Source: Hyphomicrobiales bacterium (GTDB taxonomy: Bacteria > Pseudomonadota > Alphaproteobacteria > Rhizobiales > Rhizobiaceae). From it: DNA of 55,436 nucleotides. The stretch lies in the NCBI GenBank assembly GCA_017305925.1, contig JAFKJW010000188.1, forward strand, positions 1 to 55,436, read 5' to 3'. Position numbers and translations under genes: made by a program. The notes beneath the pieces were generated by a model that was given only the letters and a program-made list of their open reading frames with translations, ran no database searches and had not been told where the DNA came from. Below, one piece after another: positions 45,213 to 54,665 of the stretch; positions within the stretch are counted from its first letter, which is position 1; the number at the start of each line of letters is the position of its first letter.

Positions 45213-45842
45213 ATGAGCCACGCTTCTTACGAGCTCAAGGCCGAGGCGCGCGAACAGGTCGGTAAGGGGTCCGCCCGTGCAGTTCGCCGCGACGGCAAAG
45301 TGCCAGCAGTCATCTATGGCGACAAGCAGCCTCCCCTGGCGATCGCTCTGTCGTACAAGGAAATCTACTACAAGATCCACGGCGGCGGCTTCCTGACCAC
45401 GGTCGCCACGATCGACGTCGACGGCCAGAAGATCCAGGTCCTGCCGAAGGACTACCAGCTCGACCCCGTGCGCGACTTCCCCATGCATGTCGACTTCCTC
45501 AGGGTCGGCGCGAACACCCAGGTCAATGTCAACGTGCCGGTGCACTTCATCAACGAGGAGCAGTCGCCCGGAATCAAGCGCGGCGGCGTGCTCAACGTCG
45601 TGCGCCACGAGGTCGAGTTCCACTGCCCGGCCAACGCGATTCCCGATTTCATCACCGTGGATCTGACGGGCACCAATATCGGCGATTCCATCCACATCTC
45701 GGCGGTCAAGCTGCCGGCGGGCGTCAAGCCGGTGATCGCGGACCGCGACTTCACCATCGCGACCATCGCCGGCTCGTCAGCCGCGCGCTCGGATGCCGAC
45801 GAGGCCGCCGCGGCCGCCCCGGCTGCGGGAACCGCGGAGTAG
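45213..45842 (+). CDS. rplY: 50S ribosomal protein L25/general stress protein Ctc
   Basis: This 209-residue protein binds 5S rRNA. An N-terminal L25 domain (about 5-95, with [20 protein letters not shown] and PMHVDFLRV) and a C-terminal TL5/CTC beta domain (about 100-190, with [25 protein letters not shown]) are followed by an Ala-rich tail. The ATG at 45213 has AAAGGAA at 6-8 bases. It heads the conserved rplY-pth-ychF cluster. pth follows 21 bases after its stop. Confidence 0.95.
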   Translation: MSHASYELKAEAREQVGKGSARAVRRDGKVPAVIYGDKQPPLAIALSYKEIYYKIHGGGFLTTVATIDVDGQKIQVLPKDYQLDPVRDFPMHVDFLRVGANTQVNVNVPVHFINEEQSPGIKRGGVLNVVRHEVEFHCPANAIPDFITVDLTGTNIGDSIHISAVKLPAGVKPVIADRDFTIATIAGSSAARSDADEAAAAAPAAGTAE

Positions 45843-45863
45843 TCCCGCGACCGGGAGGCTTGG

Positions 45864-46466
45864 ATGCTGCTCTTCGCGGGTCTCGGCAATCCCGGTTCCG
45901 GATACAAGCCGCAGACCTTCATGAACCTGTCCGGCCAGGCGGTCGGCGAGGCCATGCGCTTCTACAAGCTCCAGCCGGACGACCTCACCGTTCTCTATGA
46001 CGAGCTCGACCTCGCGCCCGGCAAGATCCGCGTGAAAATGGGCGGCGGCTCCGGCGGGCACAACGGCATCCGCTCCATCGACCAGCATATCGGCCAGAAC
46101 TACCGCCGCGTGCGCATCGGCATCGGCCATCCGGGCGCGAAGGAGATGGTCCACAACCACGTGCTGGGCGATTTCGCCAAGGCCGACCGCGCATGGCTGG
46201 ACGTGCTCATGGAGGCGATCGCCGACAGCGCCGACAAGCTGGCCAGAGGCGACGACAGCGGCTTCATGAACCGCGTGACGCTTTCCCTGCGCGACAAGCT
46301 CCAGCCGACCGGCGCGGACGACACGCCGCCGCAGAAACCGCCGAAAAGCGCCGTGCAGAAGGCGCAGAGCCACATCCGCCAGGCCCGGCCGAAACAGCCC
46401 GCCGTCCGGATTCCGGAAAGCGGACCGATGGCGGACATGCTGAAGAAGCTGCTCGGCAAGGAGTGA
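45864..46466 (+). CDS. pth: Peptidyl-tRNA hydrolase with an internal deletion removing the catalytic His
   Basis: The 200-residue product starts with the canonical [14 protein letters not shown] and then jumps directly to [22 protein letters not shown], a region normally near residue 60. About 45 residues are missing in frame, including the N-R-H-N-x-G block that carries the catalytic histidine (His20 in E. coli). The rest is intact: [10 protein letters not shown] with the conserved Asp, [12 protein letters not shown] with the Asn, and VHNHVLGDF. Pth cleaves peptidyl-tRNA and is normally essential. As read, the enzyme should be inactive or nearly so. Upstream rplY is normal; downstream, a vapBC module separates pth from ychF. 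A real deletion or an assembly error are both possible. Confidence 0.9.
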   Translation: MLLFAGLGNPGSGYKPQTFMNLSGQAVGEAMRFYKLQPDDLTVLYDELDLAPGKIRVKMGGGSGGHNGIRSIDQHIGQNYRRVRIGIGHPGAKEMVHNHVLGDFAKADRAWLDVLMEAIADSADKLARGDDSGFMNRVTLSLRDKLQPTGADDTPPQKPPKSAVQKAQSHIRQARPKQPAVRIPESGPMADMLKKLLGKE

Positions 46467-46512
46467 GAGCCCAGGTCACCAGGCATTTTCCAGCCGTCTC
46501 AGGCGAGGTTCC

Positions 46513-46541
46513 TTGCTCCGCGCCGGAGGAAAGCATATATC
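46513..46541 (+). promoter_or_regulatory. vapBC promoter
   Basis: TTGCTC (46513-46518) and TATATC (46536-46541) are spaced by 17 bases, directly upstream of the palindromic operator. Confidence 0.55.
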
Positions 46542-46570
46542 ACGAAAACACGAACTTCGTGTTTTCGTGA
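46540..46570. promoter_or_regulatory. vapBC operator palindrome
   Basis: A perfect inverted repeat has 15-base arms (46540-46554 and 46556-46570) around a single central C. It lies between the -10 element and the antitoxin start codon, the position expected for autorepression by the VapBC complex. Confidence 0.75.
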
Positions 46571-46577
46571 GGATGAA

Positions 46578-46853
46578 ATGCGGAACGTCACCATCTCCAT
46601 GGACGATGAACTCTACCGGGTCACGCGAATTGAAGCCGCGAAGGCCGGCAAGAGCATGTCGAAATATCTGGCCGAAGCCGCGAGGGCAAAGGTCGAGGCT
46701 GACGAAAAAGCATCGGAGGAAAGCGGCCGCAATCTCCAGCTCGAGGCGCTGGAGCGTATCTTTGCCGGACCGAAATGGAACGTGAGTGAAAACGGCAGAA
46801 TGCCGACCGCCGAGGAACGCAACTTCCGGAACTGGCAGCGTGATATTCGTTGA
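46578..46853 (+). CDS. Ribbon-helix-helix antitoxin (VapB-like)
   Basis: This 91-residue protein begins with a ribbon-helix-helix DNA-binding domain (MRNVTISMDDELYRVTRIEA, then KAGKSMSKYLAEAARAKV). An acidic linker and a C-terminal segment (PTAEERNFRNWQRDIR) that should wrap the toxin follow. The ATG is 8 bases after the operator. Its last 14 bases overlap the toxin gene, which couples their translation. The pair sits between pth and ychF, which are normally neighbours, so this is an inserted accessory module. Confidence 0.88.
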   Translation: MRNVTISMDDELYRVTRIEAAKAGKSMSKYLAEAARAKVEADEKASEESGRNLQLEALERIFAGPKWNVSENGRMPTAEERNFRNWQRDIR

Positions 46854-47292
46854 CACCAACGTTCTTCTCTATTCCCACGACAGGCGGGATTTCGAAAAGG
46901 CCGACCGCTCCCAGTCCTGGCTCCGGGAATTGGCCAGACGCGGCATGGGGACCATCAATCTTCAGGTTCTGAACGAATTCACGGAAGTCCTGCTTCGCAG
47001 AAAATGGTTTGAGACTCCCGAACGGGTTTTCGCGATAGTGGCGGATTTCGCGGCTCTGGGAGATGGCCCGCTTACGAAAGGAGAGACGTATGGCGCGCGC
47101 CATCTCCATCTCCGCTATGGCTATTCCTGGCGGGACTGCCTGCTGCTCGCCTCCGCCGTCGAACTCGGCTGCACGCATTTCCTCTCCGAGGACATGCAGG
47201 ACGGTCAACGCATCGAAGATGGCGGCGGCAGGAACTTGACGATCCTCTCCCCTTTCGCCCATAGCCCAGAACAATTCTTCTCTTCCCCCTAG
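46840..47292 (+). CDS. PIN-domain ribonuclease toxin (VapC-like)
   Basis: This 150-residue PIN-domain protein has all expected acidic residues: FVDTNVLLYSHD (first Asp), QVLNEFTEVLL (Glu), YSWRDCLLLASAVELGC (Asp) and FLSEDMQDG (Asp). VapC toxins cleave tRNA or rRNA. The GTG at 46840 lies inside the antitoxin gene and begins the PIN domain; an ATG further upstream is in frame but reads through the antitoxin region. It ends 12 bases before ychF, so read-through into ychF is likely. Confidence 0.9.
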   Translation: MIFVDTNVLLYSHDRRDFEKADRSQSWLRELARRGMGTINLQVLNEFTEVLLRRKWFETPERVFAIVADFAALGDGPLTKGETYGARHLHLRYGYSWRDCLLLASAVELGCTHFLSEDMQDGQRIEDGGGRNLTILSPFAHSPEQFFSSP

Positions 47293-47304
47293 GATCGTAT
47301 CATC

Positions 47305-48408
47305 ATGGGTTTCAAATGCGGCATCGTCGGCTTGCCCAATGTCGGCAAGTCGACCTTGTTCAACGCGTTGACGCGCACCGCCGCCGCGCAGGCCGCGAAC
47401 TATCCCTTCTGCACCATCGAGCCGAACACCGGCGAGGTCGCGGTACCGGACCCGAGGCTTCAGAAGATCGCCGAGGTGGCGAAGTCGAAAGAGATCATTC
47501 CGACCCGCATTTCCTTCGTCGACATCGCCGGGCTCGTGCGGGGCGCCTCGAAGGGCGAGGGCCTCGGCAACCAGTTCCTCGCCAACATCCGCGAGGTGGA
47601 TGCGATCGTCCATGTGCTGCGCTGCTTCGAGAACGACGACATCACCCATGTCGAGGGTCGCATCGATCCCGTGGCCGACGCCGAGACGGTGGAGACCGAG
47701 CTGATGCTGTCCGACCTGGAGAGCCTGGAGCGGCGCATCGTCCAGATCCGCAAGCGCGCCACGGGCAAGGACAAGGAGGCGATGACCGTGCTGCCGGTCA
47801 TGGAAGAGGCGCTGGCGCTCCTTCAGGACGGCAAGCCCGCCCGCGTCATGCTGAAGGGCATTTCACACGAGGATCTGACGATCCTGCAAGGCCTCAACCT
47901 GCTGACGGCTCATCCGGTGCTCTATGTCTGCAATGTCGCCGAAGAGGATGCCGCAGCGGGCAACGCCCACACGAAGGCCGTCGAGGTCATGGCCGCGGCG
48001 CAGGGCGCGGCGACGGTCATCATTTCCGCCGCCATCGAGGCCGAGGTGGCCCAGCTCCCGGACGACGAGGCCCGCGAATATCTCGAGGCGATGGGGCTTT
48101 CGGAGGCCGGGCTCGACCGCCTGATCCGCGCCGGATACGACCTGCTCCACCTGATCACCTACTTCACTGCCGGTCCTAAGGAAACGCGCGCCTGGACCAT
48201 CGAGAGGGGCACGAAGGCACCCCAGGCCGCGGGCGTGATCCATTCCGACTTCGAACGCGGCTTCATCCGCGCCCAGACCATCGCCTATGACGACTACGTC
48301 ACGCTCGGCGGCGAGGTCGCGGCGAAGGAGGCCGGCAAGGCCCGCGACGAAGGCAAGGAATATGTCGTGCAGGACGGCGACGTCCTGCTCTTCAAGTTCA
48401 ACACCTGA
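47305..48408 (+). CDS. ychF: Redox-regulated ATPase YchF (Obg-like)
   Basis: This 367-residue P-loop protein of the Obg family has G1 [14 protein letters not shown] (about 8-21), G3 [20 protein letters not shown] (about 72-91), an NVAEEDA segment replacing the usual NKxD guanine motif (ATP preference) and a C-terminal TGS domain (about 280-365, ending DVLLFKFNT). It binds ribosomes and is linked to oxidative-stress tolerance. It normally follows pth; here vapBC intervenes. The ATG at 47305 gives the standard MGFKCGIVG start. Confidence 0.95.
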   Translation: MGFKCGIVGLPNVGKSTLFNALTRTAAAQAANYPFCTIEPNTGEVAVPDPRLQKIAEVAKSKEIIPTRISFVDIAGLVRGASKGEGLGNQFLANIREVDAIVHVLRCFENDDITHVEGRIDPVADAETVETELMLSDLESLERRIVQIRKRATGKDKEAMTVLPVMEEALALLQDGKPARVMLKGISHEDLTILQGLNLLTAHPVLYVCNVAEEDAAAGNAHTKAVEVMAAAQGAATVIISAAIEAEVAQLPDDEAREYLEAMGLSEAGLDRLIRAGYDLLHLITYFTAGPKETRAWTIERGTKAPQAAGVIHSDFERGFIRAQTIAYDDYVTLGGEVAAKEAGKARDEGKEYVVQDGDVLLFKFNT

Positions 48409-48482
48409 GGCAAGGCTCCTGGCCGCTTGCGCCCCGGCCGCAAACGCGCCAGAGAGAGGGCGGTTTTGAACGGGTTTTCGGC

Positions 48483-48941
48483 ATGAACGGAAAGAAGTGG
48501 GCCTTCGAGGACCTCGACGAAGGCGCCTCGATCGAATTGGGCACCAAGCAGGTGACGGCGGCCGAGATCATCGAATTCGCCAGCGAGTTCGATTTCCAGC
48601 CCATGCATCTCGATGACGAAGCGGGCAAGGCAAGCATACTGGGCGGCCTGTCCGCCTCCGGCTGGCACACCTGCTGCATGCTCATGCGCCTGCTGTGCGA
48701 CGGCTTCCTGCTCGATTCCACGTCGCAGGGCGCGCCGGGCATAGAGTTCGCGCGCTGGAAGAAGCCGGTTCTCGCCGGCGACACGCTGACGGCGAAAAGC
48801 ACCGTCATTTCCCGCCGGCGTTCCGCCTCGAAGCCCCTGCTCGGCTTCGTCACCGTGCTCAACGAGGTCAAGAATCAGAAGGGCGAGATCGTCCTGCAGC
48901 TGCAGAACACCGGCATGTTCCTGGCGAGGAGCGCGGCATGA
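48483..48941 (+). CDS. MaoC-like dehydratase (hotdog fold), first of a pair
   Basis: This 152-residue MaoC/R-hydratase-type protein has the catalytic Asp-His hydratase motif in FASEFDFQPMHLDDEAGK (about 37-54) and the following GLSASGWHTCCMLMRLL helix. It probably hydrates or dehydrates enoyl-CoA-type substrates. Its stop overlaps the start of a second MaoC-like gene by 4 bases (ATGA), so the two are likely produced together and may form a heterodimer. It lies 74 bp after ychF. Confidence 0.88.
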   Translation: MNGKKWAFEDLDEGASIELGTKQVTAAEIIEFASEFDFQPMHLDDEAGKASILGGLSASGWHTCCMLMRLLCDGFLLDSTSQGAPGIEFARWKKPVLAGDTLTAKSTVISRRRSASKPLLGFVTVLNEVKNQKGEIVLQLQNTGMFLARSAA

Positions 48942-49417
48942 CGCTCGACGACTTCTTCGAGCTGGGCGTTACCAGGACGCTTGGCTCGCACACCTTCGGC
49001 GCCGAGGAGATCAAGGCCTTCGCCCGCAAATACGATCCCCAGCCTTTCCATCTGGACGAGGCCGCCGCGGAGCGCAGCATCCTGAAAGGGCTCTGCGCCT
49101 CGGGCTGGCACACCGTCTCCATGTGGATGCGGCACAACCTCCTGTCGGCACAGAGCGAGAGGAGGGCATGGACGGGCGAAGGCCCGGAGCCCGTCTTCGG
49201 CCCCTCCCCCGGCTTCGAAAACCTGAAATGGCTGAAGCCGGTCTATGCCGGCGACACGATCACCTATACGCGCACCAATCTCGCGCACCGCCCGATGGCT
49301 TCTCGCCCCGGCTGGCGCCTCCTCACCATGCGCTGCGAGGGGACGAACCAGAACGGCGAGAAGGTGCTGGAATTCGACAGCGCCGTGCTGGTGAAGACAG
49401 CCGCCGCCCAGGCCTGA
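48938..49417 (+). CDS. MaoC-like dehydratase (hotdog fold), second of a pair
   Basis: This 159-residue paralogue of the preceding gene has the hydratase motif KYDPQPFHLDEAAAERS (about 36-52) and GLCASGWHTVSMWMRHNL. Both copies retain the Asp and His, so each could be active. The start ATG overlaps the upstream stop. Such side-by-side MaoC genes are frequent in rhizobia; their substrate is unassigned. Confidence 0.88.
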   Translation: MTLDDFFELGVTRTLGSHTFGAEEIKAFARKYDPQPFHLDEAAAERSILKGLCASGWHTVSMWMRHNLLSAQSERRAWTGEGPEPVFGPSPGFENLKWLKPVYAGDTITYTRTNLAHRPMASRPGWRLLTMRCEGTNQNGEKVLEFDSAVLVKTAAAQA

Positions 49418-49488
49418 TGGTCCTTTGCAGGCAGGCCCTGCCGAGGATGAATGCCGGCCGGCCCTTCATCGATCCCGGGCGGCCGCTG

Positions 49489-49701
49489 TCATCCGGCCAT
49501 CGCCCGGATCTCCTCGGCACTCGGCGTTTTGCCGCCGATACCCCATTGCCGGCTGCGCACTTCCTTGACGCGCACCCAGGTCACGCCACGCATGCCTTCG
49601 CCCTCGACCTCCACCATCGCGTCGGTCACCTTGCGGATCATGTCGGCCTTCTGCTTGTCGTCGAAGACGCCTTCGATGACCTCGATGTCAACCAGCGGCA
49701 T
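49489..49701 (-). CDS. 4-oxalocrotonate tautomerase family protein
   Basis: This 70-residue tautomerase has the catalytic amino-terminal proline (MPLVDIEVIEGVF) exposed after Met removal and the conserved beta-alpha-beta sequence. GVTWVRVKEVRSRQWGIGG holds the Arg residues of the active site. The ATG at 49701 has AGGAGACGG upstream. It is transcribed divergently from an HxlR-type regulator (164-bp gap), which may control it. Substrate is unknown. Confidence 0.88.
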   Translation of the reverse strand: MPLVDIEVIEGVFDDKQKADMIRKVTDAMVEVEGEGMRGVTWVRVKEVRSRQWGIGGKTPSAEEIRAMAG

Positions 49702-49865
49702 TGCCGTCTCCTTCCTTGAGTGAAACGCCGCCACCCTGGACGGGTCGCGCGCCGCTATCCACTTCGGAAACTGAAGCAAAGGCGCTATAGTTTCTGAACT
49801 TGATCGCCGCCGCTTTTCTGAAAGTGTGCTTCGACCTTCCCTGAAGGTGGAAAGGGTGCCGTCCC

Positions 49866-50654
49866 ATGGCCGAGAAAGGTTATCCGCTGTTTTGCCCGAT
49901 CGCGATGGCGTCGGCGATCATCGAGCCGCGCTGGACGCTGCTGGTTCTTTGCGAAATGTGGACCGGTTCGACCCGCTTCAGCCAGATTCAGCGCGGCGTG
50001 CCGGGGATGTCGCCGGCCCTGCTGTCCAAGCGCCTGAAGGAGCTGGAGGCCAAGGGTTTGATCCGGCGCGGCAAGGCAGGAACGAACGGGAGTGCGGAAT
50101 ATTTCACCACGCCTCTTGCCGACGATCTCGAGCCCATCATCCGGCGCCTCGGCGAGTGGGCCCAGGCGAACGTCGACAGCACGGTCTCGCTCAGCCGGCT
50201 CGACGCGCGCTTGCTGATGTGGAACATCCGCCGCAAGATCGATCGTGTCGAGCTGCCGCTGAGAGACTGCGTCATCCAATTCACCCTCAAGGACCGCCCG
50301 AAGGGGGACCTCAATTATTGGCTGGTCGTGAAGCCCGGTCTCGAACCGGACCTCTGCAACACCGACCTTGGCTTCAACGTCGACCTCTTCATCGTCGCGG
50401 AGCTGCGCAGCCTGACGTCGGCCTGGATGGGCCATTCCACGTTCGAAGCCGAGCTCGACTCAGGCAGCATCACGCTCATCGGCGACAGACGTCTGGCGGC
50501 GAGCCTCACCCGGTGGCTCGTCCGGAGCAGATTCGCCGAAATTCCCCGCTGCGCGGCCGATGCTGCCACCCATCCGGGGCGCTTGAGCCTTCCTCCCGGA
50601 CGGGCGGCAAGGCAAGCAGCCGTCAGTGCCCCCCATAGGCGATCAGCGTCCTGA
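49866..50654 (+). CDS. HxlR-type regulator with C-terminal SCP2-like domain
   Basis: This 262-residue protein has an N-terminal HxlR winged helix (about 1-100; [40 protein letters not shown]). A C-terminal domain (about 110-225) resembles the sterol-carrier SCP2 type, with [23 protein letters not shown]. This architecture occurs in alphaproteobacterial regulators, with the SCP2 part thought to bind a lipid-like ligand. The last 32 bases overlap the 3' end of apt on the other strand, so the Arg/Ala-rich C-terminal tail may be a recent read-through extension. Confidence 0.85.
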   Translation: MAEKGYPLFCPIAMASAIIEPRWTLLVLCEMWTGSTRFSQIQRGVPGMSPALLSKRLKELEAKGLIRRGKAGTNGSAEYFTTPLADDLEPIIRRLGEWAQANVDSTVSLSRLDARLLMWNIRRKIDRVELPLRDCVIQFTLKDRPKGDLNYWLVVKPGLEPDLCNTDLGFNVDLFIVAELRSLTSAWMGHSTFEAELDSGSITLIGDRRLAASLTRWLVRSRFAEIPRCAADAATHPGRLSLPPGRAARQAAVSAPHRRSAS

Positions 50655-51168
50655 CCGGCACGCCGAGCGCTTCCAGCTTCGCCCGGCCGCCAAGATCCGG
50701 CAGGTCGATCACGAAACATGCGGAGACGATGTCGGCGCCCATCTGGCGCAGCAGCTGGGTAGCGCCCACGGCCGTTCCGCCCGTCGCGATCAGGTCGTCG
50801 ACCAGGATCACCTTCTCGCCGGGCTTCACCGCGTCCTTGTGCATCTCCATCTCGTCCAGCCCGTATTCCAGGCTGTAGGCGACCCGCACCGTCTCATGCG
50901 GCAGCTTGCCCTTCTTGCGGATCGGGATGAAGCCGGACGACAATTGGTGCGCCATCGCGCCGCCCAGGATGAAGCCGCGCGCCTCGATGCCTGCCGTCTT
51001 GTCGATCTTCGAGCCGGCATAGGGATGCACCAGTTCGTCGACCGCGCGCCGGAAGGCCCGCGCATCGCCCAGCAGCGTGGTGATGTCCCTGAACAGGACT
51101 CCGGGTTTCGGATAGTCGGGGATCGTGCGGATCGCCGCGGACAGCGTCTCTTCGAGGGTGCGCTTCAT
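50623..51168 (-). CDS. apt: Adenine phosphoribosyltransferase
   Basis: This 181-residue purine-salvage enzyme converts adenine and PRPP to AMP. It has [20 protein letters not shown] near the N-terminus, [14 protein letters not shown], the flexible-loop [11 protein letters not shown] and the PRPP-binding [14 protein letters not shown] (about 124-137). The ATG at 51168 follows GGGGACAAG. It lies 98 bp downstream of petC on the same strand, a neighbourhood common in rhizobia. Its 3' end overlaps the HxlR-SCP2 gene by 32 bases. Confidence 0.95.
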   Translation of the reverse strand: MKRTLEETLSAAIRTIPDYPKPGVLFRDITTLLGDARAFRRAVDELVHPYAGSKIDKTAGIEARGFILGGAMAHQLSSGFIPIRKKGKLPHETVRVAYSLEYGLDEMEMHKDAVKPGEKVILVDDLIATGGTAVGATQLLRQMGADIVSACFVIDLPDLGGRAKLEALGVPVRTLIAYGGH

Positions 51169-51266
51169 CTTGTCCCCGGAATGGCAGCCGGCAGTCTGAT
51201 CAATTCGCACTCAAAAGGAAAGACGATTCGCCCCGCCCCTTCCCGGTTTCCGTCACTGCACAGCCG

Positions 51267-52136
51267 TCAGTGCGCGACGCCCGCCCAGACCTTGCGCTTG
51301 GTGAGATAGACCAGAGCGCCGAAGAGAATGAGGAAGATCATCACGCGGAAGCCCGTCTTCTTGCGCTCTTCCAGGTGCGGCTCGGCGACATACATGAGGA
51401 ACGCCGACACGTCGCGCGAATACTGGTCAACCGTCTGCGGCGAGCCGTCGTCGTAGGTCACGACGCCGTCCGACAGCGGATCGGGCATGGCCAGCGACTT
51501 GCCGCCGATGAAATACGGGTTGTAGTGCGTGCCCTCGGCGATCTGCATGCCGGCCGGCGGCTGGTGATTATAGCCGGTCAGCAGCGAATGGATGTAGTCG
51601 GGGCCACCCTCTGCATATTGCGTGAAAATGTCGAAGATGAAGGTCGGGAAGCCGCGCTCGACGCCGCGCGCCTTGGCGAGCAGCGACATGTCCGGCGGGG
51701 CCGCGCCATTGTTGGATATGGCGGCGGTCTCGTCGTTCGGATAGGGCGACGGGAAATAGTCCGACGGCTTGCCGGGCCGCTCGAACATCTCGCCCTCGTC
51801 GTTCGGGCCGTCCTGGATCGTATAGCCGGCGGCGAAGGCCTTCACCTGCGCCTCCGAATAGCCGAGCCCCTCGAGCTCGCGGAACGGCACGAGCTTCATG
51901 GAATGGCAGGCCGAGCAGACCTCCTTGTAGACCTTCAGGCCGCGCTGGAGCTGCGCCTTGTCGTAGGTGCCGAACGGGCCGGCAAAACTCCACGATTCCT
52001 GCTCGGGATGCAGGATCGGGAAATGGGTGGGCTCGGCCTCGGAATGCCCCTCGCCTTCCTCGGCGGCCAGCGCATAAGCGGCGACGCCGGCGAGCATAAG
52101 CCCCGCGGCGGCAAGAGCGGTAACGATCTTCTTCAT
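51267..52136 (-). CDS. petC: Cytochrome c1 of the bc1 complex
   Basis: This 289-residue protein has a cleavable signal peptide (LAAAGLMLAGVAAYALA, about 8-24) and the haem-c motif CSACH (74-78). The NPYFIGGKSLAMPDPL stretch has the Met axial ligand, and a C-terminal membrane anchor (about 263-283) follows. It passes electrons from the Rieske protein to soluble cytochrome c. It is the third gene of petABC and is separate, not fused to cytochrome b as in Bradyrhizobium. The gap to petB is 25 bases. Confidence 0.96.
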   Translation of the reverse strand: MKKIVTALAAAGLMLAGVAAYALAAEEGEGHSEAEPTHFPILHPEQESWSFAGPFGTYDKAQLQRGLKVYKEVCSACHSMKLVPFRELEGLGYSEAQVKAFAAGYTIQDGPNDEGEMFERPGKPSDYFPSPYPNDETAAISNNGAAPPDMSLLAKARGVERGFPTFIFDIFTQYAEGGPDYIHSLLTGYNHQPPAGMQIAEGTHYNPYFIGGKSLAMPDPLSDGVVTYDDGSPQTVDQYSRDVSAFLMYVAEPHLEERKKTGFRVMIFLILFGALVYLTKRKVWAGVAH

Positions 52137-52161
52137 GGAAATACCCTCTCGCGCGTCCGGC

Positions 52162-53463
52162 CTAGACCTTGGCCTCTGGCGAGGCTGCCCCCGCGGGCAA
52201 GGCGACGTGCGCCCCCTTGTTCTTTTCGAGTACCGCCTCGGTGATCGAATTCGGTATCCGCCGCGGCGTCTCGATCAGGCCGAGCACTGGCATGACGATC
52301 AGGAAGAAGGCGAAGTAGAACAGCGTGCAGACCTGCGCCATGGCCACGTAGGCGCCTTCCGCCGGGCGGGAGCCGAGCCAGCCGAGCAGGACGCAGTCCA
52401 CCACGAAAAGCCAGAAGAACAGCTTGTACCAGGGGCGGTAGACCGCCGAACGCACCTTCGAGGTGTCGAGCCAGGGTACCACGAACAGCACCGCGATCGC
52501 GCCGAACATGGCGAGCACGCCGCCGAGCTTGGAGTTGATCGGGCCGATGTTGAAGGTGATGGCGCGCAGGATCGCGTAGAAAGGCAGGAAGTACCATTCG
52601 GGCACGATATGCGCCGGCGTCTTCAGCGGATTGGCCTGCGTGTAGTTGTCCGGGTGGCCGAGATAGTTCGGGATGTAGAAGACGAAATAGGCGAGGAAGA
52701 ACAGGAAGACGACCATGCCGAACCCGTCCTTGATGGTCGCGTAGGGCGTGAACGCCACTGTATCCGTCTTCGACTTCACCTCGATGCCGGTCGGGTTGTT
52801 CTGGCCCGTCACATGCAGCGCCCAGACGTGCAGGACGACGACGCCGGCAATCATGAAGGGCAGCAGGTAGTGCAGCGCGAAGAAGCGGTTCAGCGTCGGA
52901 TTGTCGACCGCGAAGCCGCCGAGCAGGAGCTGCTGGATCCAGTCGCCGACCAGCGGGATGGCGGTGAAGAAGCCGGTGATGACGGTGGCGCCCCAGAAGC
53001 TCATCTGGCCCCAGGGCAGCACGTAGCCCATGAAGCCTGTCGCCATCATCAGCAGGTAGATGATGCAGCCCAGCACCCACAGGAGTTCGCGCGGCGCCTT
53101 GTAGGACCCGTAGAAGAGCCCGCGGAAGATATGGATATAGACGGCGATGAAGAAGAACGACGCGCCGTTGGAGTGCAGATAGCGCAGCAGCCAGCCGGAA
53201 TTGACGTCACGGACGATCTTTTCCACCGAACCGAAGGCAAGCGTGGTGTCCGACGTGTAGTGCATGGCGAGCACGATGCCGGTGAGGATCTGCGCCACCA
53301 GCATGATCGACAGGATGCCGCCGAACGTCCATGCGTAGTTCAGGTTGCGCGGCACCGGATAGGCGACGAACGAATCGTAGACCAGCCTGGGCAGCGGCAT
53401 GCGCGCGTCGAACCAGCGCTCGATTCCGGTTTTCGGGGTGTAGGTAGAATGTCCACCGCTCAT
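52162..53463 (-). CDS. petB: Cytochrome b of the bc1 complex
   Basis: This 433-residue membrane protein has about eight helices and two b-haem His pairs. The segments [22 protein letters not shown] and [20 protein letters not shown] are visible, plus the Qo-site PEWYFLPFY motif. It oxidises ubiquinol in complex III. The ATG at 53463 gives the standard [19 protein letters not shown] start; longer in-frame sequence overlaps petA and is not coding. The gap to petA is 16 bases. Confidence 0.96.
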   Translation of the reverse strand: MSGGHSTYTPKTGIERWFDARMPLPRLVYDSFVAYPVPRNLNYAWTFGGILSIMLVAQILTGIVLAMHYTSDTTLAFGSVEKIVRDVNSGWLLRYLHSNGASFFFIAVYIHIFRGLFYGSYKAPRELLWVLGCIIYLLMMATGFMGYVLPWGQMSFWGATVITGFFTAIPLVGDWIQQLLLGGFAVDNPTLNRFFALHYLLPFMIAGVVVLHVWALHVTGQNNPTGIEVKSKTDTVAFTPYATIKDGFGMVVFLFFLAYFVFYIPNYLGHPDNYTQANPLKTPAHIVPEWYFLPFYAILRAITFNIGPINSKLGGVLAMFGAIAVLFVVPWLDTSKVRSAVYRPWYKLFFWLFVVDCVLLGWLGSRPAEGAYVAMAQVCTLFYFAFFLIVMPVLGLIETPRRIPNSITEAVLEKNKGAHVALPAGAASPEAKV

Positions 53464-53479
53464 CGTCGTTTCCCTGCCC

Positions 53480-54043
53480 TCAACCGATCCGGATCTTCGT
53501 GTCCGAGATGAACTGGAATACCGGAACCGCCATGTTCTCCGGCGCCGGTCCCTTACGAATGCGTCCGGACGTGTCGTAGACCGAGCCGTGGCACGGGCAG
53601 AACCAGCCGCCATACTCGCCCTGCTGGCCGAGCGGGATGCAGCCGAGATGCGTGCAGACGCCGACCATCACCAGCCAGTTCTCCTTGCCCTCGCCGGCGG
53701 AGCGATCGATGTCGGTCGCCTTGGCGTCGGCGGGCAGGTTGGCGTTGCGGGCCAGCGGATCCTTCAGTTCGTCGAGGGCAACCTTCTTGGAGGACTCGAT
53801 CTCTTCCGGCGTGCGGTTGCGGACGAAGACCGGCTTGCCGCGCCATTTCGCCGTCAGCGACATGCCCGGCTCCAGCGACGCGACGTCGACCTCGATCGAG
53901 GCGAGCGCGAGCGTCGAGGCGTCGGGGCGCATCTGGTCGATGAACGGCCAGGCCACGCTGCCGGCGCCGACGACGGCGGCCATGCCCGTGGCAACGTAAA
54001 GGAAATCCCTGCGGTTGGGCTCGATCAAATGGGCGTCGCTCAC
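53480..54043 (-). CDS. petA: Rieske iron-sulfur subunit of the bc1 complex
   Basis: This 187-residue subunit has a twin-arginine N-terminus ([17 protein letters not shown]) that also acts as the membrane anchor. A Rieske domain with the 2Fe-2S ligands in CTHLGC (130-135) and CPCHGS (149-154) follows. The start is the GTG at 54043, since it yields the usual short N-terminus before RRDF and has GGAAGGAAT upstream. It is first in petABC. Folded export by Tat is expected. Confidence 0.95.
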   Translation of the reverse strand: MSDAHLIEPNRRDFLYVATGMAAVVGAGSVAWPFIDQMRPDASTLALASIEVDVASLEPGMSLTAKWRGKPVFVRNRTPEEIESSKKVALDELKDPLARNANLPADAKATDIDRSAGEGKENWLVMVGVCTHLGCIPLGQQGEYGGWFCPCHGSVYDTSGRIRKGPAPENMAVPVFQFISDTKIRIG

Positions 54044-54349
54044 GGGGCGAGATTCCTTCCTGCATGCGGCTGCCGAAGTGAGCTGTTGTCCCCGCTCAAA
54101 CGCTGTCCCGATACGCTGGCGATCAGGCTGGCGAACTCCCGGCATTCGTCTGGTTTCTATGCAGGAAGCATAGGCTTGTCCAGACGGCAGCACAGTCTTG
54201 GGCAGATTGTCGCAACGGTTTTCTTCGCCCTGTCCCCAAACTCCGCATCCGCGCCGGCGAAAAGCCGCCGATCATGCGGCTAAGTGGCAGCTTCACCGGC
54301 GAAATGGCTGATAAGATTCAGCGAAGGGAGCCCTGCTCATGTGAAGCTT
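54044..54349. other. Upstream region of petABC
   Basis: No gene is supported. It must contain the petABC promoter on the minus strand, but no convincing -35/-10 pair was found. It also follows the stop codon of the DUF6665 gene, with no clear terminator seen. Confidence 0.4.
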
Positions 54350-54658
54350 TCACCGCGCGCCGAGCCGCGCCAGCACCTCGTTGGGGATGTCGTATTCGCG
54401 GATGATTTGATGATGGCGGCGCAGGCCGCACAGCTCGCGCTGAATGAAATAGGCATAGACCGCGTCGGCGGCGTCCTTCAGCAGCGCCGCCCGCTGCGGC
54501 GAATCGCGGCCGGCTGCGCGAAGTTCGGCAAGGCAACGCTCGGCCTTTTCGCCTGCGCGGCCGAGCGCCGAGGCCTTCTCGGCGGCGATCTCCAGCTCGA
54601 GCGGGTTGACGACCGCCGCGGAGGAGTTGGAAGGGCGCGCAGGCCAGCGAAGCGACAT
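54350..54658 (-). CDS. DUF6665 family protein
   Basis: This 102-residue soluble, helix-rich protein contains ELEIAAEKASALGRAGEKAERCLAEL, a probable amphipathic helix, and ADAVYAYFIQRELCGLRRHH near the end. It resembles the short rhizobial DUF6665 proteins of unknown role. The ATG at 54658 lies 7 bases after the ABC transporter stop, so the two are likely co-transcribed. No motif points to enzymatic activity. Confidence 0.7.
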   Translation of the reverse strand: MSLRWPARPSNSSAAVVNPLELEIAAEKASALGRAGEKAERCLAELRAAGRDSPQRAALLKDAADAVYAYFIQRELCGLRRHHQIIREYDIPNEVLARLGAR

Positions 54659-54665
54659 CGGCGCC

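Noticed and set aside
53588-54283. A plus-strand frame opposite petA
   Set aside because: Antisense to the Rieske gene, with no motifs of its own.
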